Shown: positions 17,498-24,826 of the stretch, piece by piece
Position numbering within the stretch: position 1 is the first letter of the stretch
How the letters are laid out: each line of letters opens with the position of its first letter
From: Arcicella aquatica
Lineage (GTDB): Bacteria; Bacteroidota; Bacteroidia; Cytophagales; Spirosomataceae
Length of the DNA: 64,000 nt
Direction: 5' to 3'
Assembly: GCF_034928825.1 (NCBI RefSeq)
Contig: NZ_JAYFUL010000008.1
Span: forward strand, 62,001-126,000
Made by a program: the position numbers and the translations under genes
Notes under the pieces: generated by a model
The model's database searches: none
What the model saw: the letters and a program-made list of their open reading frames with translations, nothing else
Told to the model about the DNA's origin: nothing

Positions 17498-17525
17498 CCA
17501 ACGAGCAGGGCTTTGTGCAGGTTGG
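17498..17525. repeat. attC-like compact hairpin in a spacer
   Basis: CCAAC and GTTGG form an outer stem. A symmetrical GA/AG internal loop, an inner GCA/TGC stem and an 8-base loop follow. The layout recalls folded attC recombination sites, but the ends do not match the RYYYAAC/GTTRRRY consensus on either strand, so this is only a resemblance. Confidence 0.35.
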
Positions 17526-17618
17526 GAAATAGCATTCCGTCTGTCTGGAACTGCTACTGATTGAACAAGTGAGTATATCAAACACCAATAAGGGCATATT
17601 TTGTCTATAGTACTAATT

Positions 17619-17996
17619 CTAGTCAACAGGCTCCCACAGTTCTATTTTGTTTCCTTCCATGTCAAGGATATGAACAAACTTGCCATAATCATACGTTTCT
17701 ATGTTGTCAAGAATTGTTACTCCTTCTTTTTTTAATTCTTCTACCAATGCCTCCAAATCAGCGACTCTATAATTAATCATAAAGTCTTTGGTAGAAGGCT
17801 CAAAATATTTTGTTGTTTCGGCAAAAGGACTCCATTGTGTAGAACCATTTTTAGTGGAGTCTGCTTCATCTTTCCACTCAAAAGTTGCCCCATACTCATT
17901 CGTATTTAACCCAAGGTGTGTTTTATACCACTCCCTCATTTGGTTAGGGTCTTTGCATTTGAAAAAAATGCCCCCAATGCCTGTTACTTTTTTCAT
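17619..17996 (-). CDS. VOC-family protein (glyoxalase/bleomycin-resistance fold)
   Basis: A 125-residue protein with the paired beta-alpha-beta-beta-beta units of the vicinal oxygen chelate fold. The first unit starts TGIGGIFFKCKDPNQMREWY, a form typical of Bacteroidota VOC proteins. The last strand has GNKIELWEP, where the glutamate is the usual metal ligand. No partner gene tells the substrate. The start at 17996 (MKKVTGIGG) gives the normal family beginning; an ATG 18 codons earlier lies inside repeat copy B. It is part of the same-strand accessory gene run. Confidence 0.88.
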   Translation of the reverse strand: MKKVTGIGGIFFKCKDPNQMREWYKTHLGLNTNEYGATFEWKDEADSTKNGSTQWSPFAETTKYFEPSTKDFMINYRVADLEALVEELKKEGVTILDNIETYDYGKFVHILDMEGNKIELWEPVD

Positions 17997-18022
17997 TTTA
18001 TATTTATTATCTTGTTGAAAGC

Positions 18023-18163
18023 TTGCTCTTTGTGATATTCTAACAGACATTCCTGAATGCCAAGTCGAAGTAAAGATAAAAGGATTTACAATCCGAGGGG
18101 AAAAAAGAATATTAATATTCTTACTCTCTTTCTAGATGACCTGCGAAATATGGTAAAATATAT
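18023..18163. repeat. Dispersed leader repeat, copy B, with spacer box
   Basis: The second copy of the element at 14197. The region 18023-18096 holds the shared hairpin and the near-palindrome GGATTTACAATCC. Positions 18134-18163 are the best match to the box at 12979. A short palindrome AATATTAATATT lies between them. As in copy A, it sits immediately upstream of a reverse-strand gene. Confidence 0.7.
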
Positions 18164-18347
18164 AATTGATGATTTGCTCATGCACGTTTTGTTGGAGAAC
18201 TAACACTAACAAGGGAGAAAATACAAGCCTGCTATTAATCAAATATATTATTAGTAGATTTATATTATTTTTTAGTGTCCCAAAAACTTATATTTAATTA
18301 TATTTATGAATGGATTGAAATATTACTCTATAAAATCAAAATAACAA

Positions 18348-19730
18348 ATGACACAAGAAAACTTGAATGATACATCTGAATTAGAATTAAAAAATGAACT
18401 AATCGACATCGAATGCTTACCTGAAAATGAAGAACTTGAGCTTATAATTGATGAAACAGAAAACCGCAAAATTATTTGGCAACCTAAAGATTTTTCAATT
18501 AGAGAGTTTTTGTCAATGTCACAAGATGGAGATTTGGAACTACAACCAGAATATCAACGAAAATATGTTACAACACCAAAAATTGCAAGTAAATTAATTG
18601 AATCTATAATAATGGATGTTCCAATTCCTGTAATTTATTTATCAGAAGGAAAAGATGGGAAATATAGTGTAATTGATGGACAACAAAGATTAACTTCATT
18701 TTTGAGTTTTCTTTCAGGTAAATATCCAAATGGACATACATTTAAATTAACAGGTCTTTCCGTTTTCAAAGAACTTAATAAAAAAAGTTTTACAGAGCTT
18801 GATATAGAGTTCCAAAATAAAATCAGAAAAACAACTTTACATACTATAGTTATCAAAAAAGAATCTAATGAAGATGTAAAATTTGAGATTTTCGAAAGAT
18901 TAAACACAGGTTCAACAGCATTGAATGAAGATGAAATTAGAAATTCAGTATATAGAGGAAATTACATAAATTTATTAGCTAAGCTTGAAAATAATGATAC
19001 TTTCCATAAACTTGTTCAAAAAGATAATTACAGAAAAAGAATGATTTATAGGGGTATGATTTTAAGGTTTTTCGCTTTAACTGAAAAAACTTATTTGAAC
19101 TACAAACCAAGTATAAAACAATTCTGTAATAAGGAATTGAGAGACAATAGATTTCTTTCATCTGAAAAAGTAAAAGAATATGAAGAAAGATTCTATCATT
19201 GTGTTGATTTAGTCAAAGTAGTTTTTGGTGAAACAGCATTTCGTAGATATATTCTAGTAGAAAATGAAAAATTAAACGGGAACTGGGCAACAACAAGGAT
19301 TAATATGGCATTATTTGACATTCAAATGTGCTGTTTTGCAAACTATTCAAAAAATGAAATATTAAGAAATGCTAATTTTATTAGAGAGGCAATGCTCGAA
19401 CTAATGACCTCAGATAAAGAATTTATAGATTCAATATTAATTCAAACTTCAAATAGAGAAGTTTTGAAAAAAAGATTTAAAATTTGGTCAAATAAACTTG
19501 ATGAGATTATGGGGAATAATGGTTATCAACAAAGAACTTTTTCTTTTCAAGTTAAAAAAGAGTTATTTGATAAAAACCCAATCTGTGCAATATCAGGTCA
19601 AAGTATTTTGTCAATTGAAGATTCTGAAGTAGACCACATTATTCCATTTTCAAAAGGAGGAAAAACAGAAATTGAAAATGCACAATTAGTTTTGAGATAT
19701 TTTAACAGAGCTAAAAATAACAAAATGTAA
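18348..19730 (+). CDS. DUF262 domain protein with C-terminal HNH nuclease
   Basis: A 460-residue protein. The N-terminal DUF262 (ParB-like NTPase) has the signature IDGQQRLTSF at 109-118, preceded by the conserved LQPEYQRKYV. A helical middle follows. The C-terminus is an HNH module with C (PICAISG, about 411), DHIIPF (about 428) and the closing NRAKNNKM. This GmrSD/SspE-like layout is known from systems that cut modified phage DNA in a nucleotide-dependent manner. The gene is distinctly AT-rich with long A runs compared with its neighbours, which points to transfer. No partner restriction or modification gene is adjacent. Defence function is inferred from the family. Confidence 0.85.
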   Translation: MTQENLNDTSELELKNELIDIECLPENEELELIIDETENRKIIWQPKDFSIREFLSMSQDGDLELQPEYQRKYVTTPKIASKLIESIIMDVPIPVIYLSEGKDGKYSVIDGQQRLTSFLSFLSGKYPNGHTFKLTGLSVFKELNKKSFTELDIEFQNKIRKTTLHTIVIKKESNEDVKFEIFERLNTGSTALNEDEIRNSVYRGNYINLLAKLENNDTFHKLVQKDNYRKRMIYRGMILRFFALTEKTYLNYKPSIKQFCNKELRDNRFLSSEKVKEYEERFYHCVDLVKVVFGETAFRRYILVENEKLNGNWATTRINMALFDIQMCCFANYSKNEILRNANFIREAMLELMTSDKEFIDSILIQTSNREVLKKRFKIWSNKLDEIMGNNGYQQRTFSFQVKKELFDKNPICAISGQSILSIEDSEVDHIIPFSKGGKTEIENAQLVLRYFNRAKNNKM

Positions 19731-19774
19731 ACAAACATTACCTTACTTGACAAAAACTCAAAACCCTTAAACAG

Positions 19775-19811
19775 AAAGCCTCCCCACCAAAAAATCTGAT
19801 GAGGAGGCTTT
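19775..19811. terminator. Intrinsic terminator between convergent genes
   Basis: Arms AAAGCCTCC and GGAGGCTTT form a perfect 9-bp stem with a 19-base loop, followed by an AT-rich tail. It serves the DUF262-HNH gene and the convergent ahcY gene. Confidence 0.8.
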
Positions 19812-19834
19812 AATATTAAAACAAAACCAAAATC

Positions 19835-21151
19835 TTAATAACGATAATGTTCCGCTTTGTATGGTCCATCAACAGTTACGCCGATATATTCTGCTTGTTC
19901 AGCTTCCAAAGTTTCTAGTCTTACACCGATGTGTGATAAGTGTAGGCGAGCTACTTTTTCATCCAAATGTTTAGGAAGGATATATAATTTCTTCTCGTAT
20001 TTATCTGTGTTTGTCCATAATTCTAACTGTGCCAATGTTTGGTTACAGAAAGAGTTAGACATTACAAATGATGGGTGTCCCATGGCACAACCTAAGTTTA
20101 CTAAACGACCTTCAGCCAAAACGATTACGTCTTTACCGTCGATGTTGTATAAGTCTACTTGTGGTTTAATTTGCTCTTTAGTATCTCCATAAGCTCCGTT
20201 CAACCAAGCCATATCGATTTCGTTATCGAAGTGACCGATGTTACAAACGATAGCTTTATCTTTCATCGCTTTAAAGTGACGCTCACGAATGATACGTAAG
20301 TTACCAGTAGCTGTTACAAAGATGTTAGCACGCGTAGCAGCTTCGTCCATTGGTATTACTTCAAAACCATCCATTGCCGCTTGTAAAGCACAGATTGGGT
20401 CAATTTCAGTCACTAATACACGACAACCTGCACCACGTAAAGATTCAGCAGAACCTTTTCCTACATCACCATAACCTGCTACAACCGCTACTTTACCAGC
20501 CAACATTAAGTCAGTAGCACGACGGATAGCATCTACTAATGATTCTTTACAACCGTATTTGTTATCAAATTTAGACTTAGTAACAGAGTCGTTTACGTTG
20601 ATAGCTGGTAAATATAAAGTACCATTTTTCAAACGCTCGTACAAACGGTGAACACCTGTAGTAGTTTCTTCCGACAAACCTTTGATACCGTCAATCAATT
20701 CAGGATATTCATCAAATACCATGTTTGTTAAATCACCACCATCATCTAAAATCATGTTCAAAGGCTGACGGTCTTCTCCGAAGAAAAGTGTTTGCTCAAT
20801 ACACCAGTTGAATTCCTCTTCGTTCATGCCTTTCCAAGCATAAACTGGGATTCCAGCAGCAGCAATAGCGGCAGCAGCGTGGTCTTGTGTAGAGAAAATA
20901 TTACAAGATGACCAAGTAACATCAGCACCCAACGCAGTAAGTGTTTCAATTAATACAGCCGTTTGGATAGTCATGTGAAGACAGCCTGCAATTCTAGCAC
21001 CTTTCAAAGGTTGAGCTTCACCGTATTCTGCACGAAGTGCCATCAAACCTGGCATTTCTGCTTCGGCCAAACGTATTTCTTTACGACCCCATTCTGCCAA
21101 AGCAATGTCTTTTACTTTGTATGGTACGTACTGTTGTGTTCCAGTTGACAT
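19835..21151 (-). CDS. ahcY: Adenosylhomocysteinase (S-adenosylhomocysteine hydrolase)
   Basis: It hydrolyses S-adenosylhomocysteine to adenosine and homocysteine, relieving product inhibition of methyltransferases. The 438-residue length is typical of the short bacterial form. Visible signatures are CNIFSTQDHAAAAIA in the substrate domain, NVNDSVTKSKFDN with the substrate-binding lysine, the NAD-binding GYGDVGKGSAE, and the C-terminal KAEHYRY tail that reaches into the partner's NAD site. It is transcribed alone, with a convergent terminator at its 3' side and a gene-free region upstream. This is a core metabolic gene and contrasts with the AT-rich nuclease gene beside it. Confidence 0.98.
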   Translation of the reverse strand: MSTGTQQYVPYKVKDIALAEWGRKEIRLAEAEMPGLMALRAEYGEAQPLKGARIAGCLHMTIQTAVLIETLTALGADVTWSSCNIFSTQDHAAAAIAAAGIPVYAWKGMNEEEFNWCIEQTLFFGEDRQPLNMILDDGGDLTNMVFDEYPELIDGIKGLSEETTTGVHRLYERLKNGTLYLPAINVNDSVTKSKFDNKYGCKESLVDAIRRATDLMLAGKVAVVAGYGDVGKGSAESLRGAGCRVLVTEIDPICALQAAMDGFEVIPMDEAATRANIFVTATGNLRIIRERHFKAMKDKAIVCNIGHFDNEIDMAWLNGAYGDTKEQIKPQVDLYNIDGKDVIVLAEGRLVNLGCAMGHPSFVMSNSFCNQTLAQLELWTNTDKYEKKLYILPKHLDEKVARLHLSHIGVRLETLEAEQAEYIGVTVDGPYKAEHYRY

Positions 21152-21469
21152 TTATTTCTTATGTTTTAAATTTCGTTTTTTGCTCTTTACGAGTCTTTTT
21201 CTTAGAATAACACAAAATTAACATCTTTATGCTTGATTCTAAAAATGATTCAGAAGAACTTTTTTGATTTATCTGCTTATTCGACAAAATTAGATAATAT
21301 ATCTTTTTAAATTAAATATGAAGAAATATTATCTACATAATCCAACAGGAATAGTTGATTACGTATTTTGAAGAATGCGTAAAATACTTGATTAAAAAGT
21401 TTTTATACAATAAATAATAGGGGAAAAAGTTTTTAGTTTGTCTTGTATATGAATCATTAAAATAAAGCT
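21152..21469. other. Divergent intergenic region, no gene
   Basis: These 318 bases separate ahcY from the next forward gene. TAATTTTG on the reverse strand (21220-21213) fits a -7 element for ahcY, but no -33 element is obvious. I see no SAM or SAH riboswitch motif and no credible reading frame. Confidence 0.5.
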
Positions 21470-22309
21470 ATGTTTAAAAAAATCTTAAACCTTTTAGCCA
21501 TTGCTTGTATTAGCAATGCATCATTAGCACAACAAATTCCCGTAGACTCTATCTTCACTAGTGAAGGATTAATCCTTGCAGAAGTAAAGGAAATCGCCCC
21601 TGATTATATCAAATATTCCTTTCCTTCCGAAACTTTAGTGAATGCTATCTACAAAAACAATGTCCAAAAAATCAGATTTAATTCAGGCAGGGTACAGCTT
21701 TTTAAAGAGTCATTAGCACTCAATGAAGTAAATTATGCACACGATTTTGATAAGGTTAGTTTAACACACCTAGAATCAGAAGTTAAAGGGCTTTATAAAT
21801 TGGATGAAGTATATGCAAAAGCTGTAGGAACCACCACGCTTTCGAATATTACAACTGTAAAAGAAAGAGCCTTTAGAAAGCTAAAAATTCAAGCGGCATT
21901 ATTGGGGGGAAATGTAATTTATATGCTAGACCAAAATACTGTAGGGAACCAGTTTGGTACCGAGTATCAGGCAGGAAGAGCTACTCAAACTACCCTTACA
22001 GGTATTGTTTATAGTAATAATATTCCGAAGGTTGAAGAGGTAACTACAGCTCTCAATAATAAGAAAACCTTTATAGTAAACGCTAATTTCTTTGCAGGAA
22101 GAAATAGTACAGATGTAGAAGGGAATCCATCTTTACCTGAAAGTTTTACTGTTGAAGATTTTTATCAGGAAAATGGTTTTGTATATATAAGAGGCAAAGC
22201 AAAGGGAATCAAAAATGATTTATTCAAAGTAGTTTCATTCAAAAATAACCAGATGACGTTATACTGGAAAGATAAAAAGAAAGCATACAACTTATCTGTT
22301 GACCTCTAA
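21470..22309 (+). CDS. Hypothetical exported protein
   Basis: A 279-residue protein with a signal peptide (about 1-20, ending SLAQQ). The segment AEVKEIAPDYIKYSFPSE, then AIYKNNVQKIRFNSGRVQLF, matches a recurring Bacteroidota pattern in which a short beta module describes an E-I-x-x-D-x-I-K-Y motif followed by an I-x-x-I-x-x-x-NG turn. The C-terminal part (about 200-279) is a second beta-rich domain. No catalytic motif is visible. A strong terminator follows, so the gene forms a single unit with an unknown, probably periplasmic or outer-surface role. Confidence 0.7.
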   Translation: MFKKILNLLAIACISNASLAQQIPVDSIFTSEGLILAEVKEIAPDYIKYSFPSETLVNAIYKNNVQKIRFNSGRVQLFKESLALNEVNYAHDFDKVSLTHLESEVKGLYKLDEVYAKAVGTTTLSNITTVKERAFRKLKIQAALLGGNVIYMLDQNTVGNQFGTEYQAGRATQTTLTGIVYSNNIPKVEEVTTALNNKKTFIVNANFFAGRNSTDVEGNPSLPESFTVEDFYQENGFVYIRGKAKGIKNDLFKVVSFKNNQMTLYWKDKKKAYNLSVDL

Positions 22310-22316
22310 AGAACAA

Positions 22317-22342
22317 AGAGGCTGGAAATTCTTCCAGCCTCT
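22317..22342. terminator. Bidirectional intrinsic terminator
   Basis: A perfect 11-bp stem (AGAGGCTGGAA/TTCCAGCCTCT) with loop ATTC lies in the 39 bases between convergent genes. Confidence 0.88.
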
Positions 22343-22348
22343 CTATTA

Positions 22349-23308
22349 CTATTTTACTTCAAAACCTCCTGTTCCGATTTTAAAGCCTTCTGTAAAGACT
22401 TCAACGGTATATTTTCCTGGGCGATAAGGTGCGCCACGGTCAAAGTAAAAATCAGCATGTAGATTTTCATTGTCAAATGTCATATCTCTTCTGATAGTAA
22501 AAGCCAAATCTTGTCCATTGTATTCAAAATTGCCAGAGCCTAAATCTGCATCAAAAAGCGTATATCCATCAGGGTCAAGAATCCTGATTAAAACAGTTTT
22601 TTTACCTTTTTCAGTAAGGTCATTTCTATTCAATTGAACAGCAATTTTTATTTTACCCAATTTTTTAGACTTGTATTTGTCATCTTCAAACTCCTTACCT
22701 TTTTCAGTTATACCAATAATTTTGATAGACTCTGCCCTAAGTGCGGCTGCACGAGTAACCTTTTCGGTAAGAATCTTATTAATAGAAGATACTTCTTTGT
22801 TTTGAGCCCTCGCTTCCTCAACGCTCCTCGTCAAGCCATTTTTTTCGTTTTTAAGGGTAGAATTTTCGTTAGTCAGACTTGAATTTTCGTCTCTTAACTG
22901 AACTAGTTCTGCTTCTTTAGCAATAAGTATCGACTCATAATTTTTTATCTTATCCGCATAATTTTCTTTGATGTTCTCTAAAGTTGCATAACGTTTCGTT
23001 AACTCACTTTTATCTTTTTCTAAAGCGACTTTAGCTTTCTGTAACTCTGAAACATCCCCTCCTAGTTTTTCAACTTCTTCAATTTGAGCTTCCAATTGCG
23101 TCGTAATTGAATCTAGCTTTACACGAGTTTCAGCCAGTTCCATTACTTTAGTATTGATTACCTCTTGTTGGTTAGCCGATGTTTCCTTAGACTCAAAAAG
23201 CATGTATGCCAAGCAACCCGCAATCAAAACTACCAATACTAATACAGCCCTTAAAATATTATTTGTATTGGGCTTTGGGGTTAATTCTTCGCTTGATAAG
23301 TTATTCAT
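22349..23308 (-). CDS. Membrane-anchored coiled-coil protein
   Basis: A 319-residue protein with one membrane helix near the N-terminus (about residues 19-38, rich in V/L/I). A long coiled coil follows (about 45-190) with heptad-like Leu/Val spacing. A beta-rich C-terminal domain (about 215-319) contains VQLNRNDLTEKGKKTVLIRI and a final RPGKYTVEVFTEG strand pair. The layout suggests a cytoplasmic membrane anchor with a periplasmic reach and end domain, common in Bacteroidota but without a named function. The coiled coil makes distant similarity to SMC-like proteins uninformative. Confidence 0.75.
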   Translation of the reverse strand: MNNLSSEELTPKPNTNNILRAVLVLVVLIAGCLAYMLFESKETSANQQEVINTKVMELAETRVKLDSITTQLEAQIEEVEKLGGDVSELQKAKVALEKDKSELTKRYATLENIKENYADKIKNYESILIAKEAELVQLRDENSSLTNENSTLKNEKNGLTRSVEEARAQNKEVSSINKILTEKVTRAAALRAESIKIIGITEKGKEFEDDKYKSKKLGKIKIAVQLNRNDLTEKGKKTVLIRILDPDGYTLFDADLGSGNFEYNGQDLAFTIRRDMTFDNENLHADFYFDRGAPYRPGKYTVEVFTEGFKIGTGGFEVK

Positions 23309-23454
23309 GATGAAATCGATAAATTTTTAAAAGAATGTTTTGGTTTTCAAAAATCCGTCAAAGATAATACAACATTTTCACTAAATATTTCATTACCAAT
23401 ATAATCGGTGATTAAATAAAGACGAATACTATGAAGCTGTTTAAAAACCAATGA

Positions 23455-24765
23455 TTATCCTAGAAATTGCAAGACGCTTTCTAAGCCCATTCCTCTTGAA
23501 CCTTTTACGAGGATATGAGTATCACTGACGGGATAATCCTGTAACCAATTGTGTAAGCCAAATTTATCTGGGAAATAATGTACTTTCATAATCGGTAATA
23601 CTCTTACTGCATTTTCCATTAAGTGCCCTGCCAAAAGGATATAATCGAAGTTACAAGCTAATAATAATTTGCCTATGGCTTCATGTTCAGCAATTGCTTC
23701 TTCACCAAGCTCGAACATATCGCCCAAAATCACCATCTTTTTCCCTACTTTCAGGTCATTAAAATAAGTAATAGCTGCCGACATTGACGAAGGATTAGCA
23801 TTGTAAGCATCCATCAAAACCATGTTAGTACCTTTTTGAATAAATTGCGAGCGATTATTATTAGGAACATAATCAGCAACGGCTTGGCAGGCGATTGAAG
23901 TTTCAATATTGAAAAACTGTCCGATTCTAATGGCTGCACAAATATTTTGGAAATTATAAATACCTGTTAAGTGTGACCTATAGATATTTCCTGATAAATC
24001 TTCAAAAACTACAAAAGGACTTTCTTCAAGAATATTTACGACATTTTCAAAAGTTGGGTTTTTATTAGAAGTATAAACGATTGTTTCTTTAAAATTATAG
24101 CGCTGAATCATATCGTAGGTAGGTTCAGACGCCACATTTACGAAAACCGTTCCATTATTAGCACTCAGCCAATCATACAATTCACCTTTGCCCTTCTTCA
24201 CGCCTTCAATCCCTCCAAAGCCCTCTAAATGTGCTTTGCCGATGTTTGTAATAAAGCCATGAGTGGGTTCTGCAATTCCTACTAATTCCTTTATATCTCC
24301 TTGTTTATTGGCACCCATTTCAATAATGGCAATTTCAATCGTTTCGTCGATTGCCAAAATGGTTAAAGGAACGCCAATGTGATTATTCAAATTCCCTAAT
24401 GTGGCGTAAGTACAATATTTTTTTGATAAAACGCAATTTATTAACTCTTTAGTTGTCGTTTTCCCGTTTGAGCCCGTCAATCCAATAAAGGGAATATTTA
24501 GCTGTTTGCGATGAAAATTAGCCAATTGTTGTAATGCTTTCAATCCATCTTCTACTAAAAGATATTGCTCGTTTTTTACATAAAGGGCATCATCCACTAC
24601 TGCATATTTTGCTCCTTTGGCCAATGCTTGTTCTGCAAAAGCATTGGCATTGAAATTTGGGCCTTTCAAAGCAAAAAACATTGAGCCTTCGCCAATTTTA
24701 CGTGTATCTGTAGATACACTAGAACATTCTTTATACTTTTGATATAATTCAGTAAGCGAAATCAT
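23455..24765 (-). CDS. murF: UDP-N-acetylmuramoyl-tripeptide--D-alanyl-D-alanine ligase (MurF)
   Basis: It adds D-Ala-D-Ala to UDP-MurNAc-tripeptide, the last cytoplasmic step in making the peptidoglycan precursor. The Mur-ligase ATP site GSNGKTT is at residues 98-104, the central EMGANKQGDIKEL is the Mg/ligand region, and the C-terminal domain has DAYNANPSSM, the MurF-specific substrate motif, then LGDMFELGEEA. The length of 436 is normal. The usual mur/mra neighbours are absent, so the gene sits away from the dcw cluster, as often in Bacteroidota. It is divergent from a VCBS-repeat secreted protein gene. Confidence 0.96.
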   Translation of the reverse strand: MISLTELYQKYKECSSVSTDTRKIGEGSMFFALKGPNFNANAFAEQALAKGAKYAVVDDALYVKNEQYLLVEDGLKALQQLANFHRKQLNIPFIGLTGSNGKTTTKELINCVLSKKYCTYATLGNLNNHIGVPLTILAIDETIEIAIIEMGANKQGDIKELVGIAEPTHGFITNIGKAHLEGFGGIEGVKKGKGELYDWLSANNGTVFVNVASEPTYDMIQRYNFKETIVYTSNKNPTFENVVNILEESPFVVFEDLSGNIYRSHLTGIYNFQNICAAIRIGQFFNIETSIACQAVADYVPNNNRSQFIQKGTNMVLMDAYNANPSSMSAAITYFNDLKVGKKMVILGDMFELGEEAIAEHEAIGKLLLACNFDYILLAGHLMENAVRVLPIMKVHYFPDKFGLHNWLQDYPVSDTHILVKGSRGMGLESVLQFLG

Positions 24766-24826
24766 TATTTTATTCGTTATGTATGTGTCTCAAATTCGAG
24801 ATTCATGATTTTTCGACAAATATTAC

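Noticed and set aside
17438..17626. Long N-terminal extension of the TPR-like protein
   Set aside because: The 63 extra codons lie in a spacer with a hairpin, and the ATG at 17437 begins the protein-like part.
12443..18050. Calling the accessory region an integron
   Set aside because: No integrase gene is present in the window and the hairpin does not match the attC core on either strand; kept only as a lead.
21152..21300. SAH or SAM riboswitch before ahcY
   Set aside because: No matching consensus was seen.
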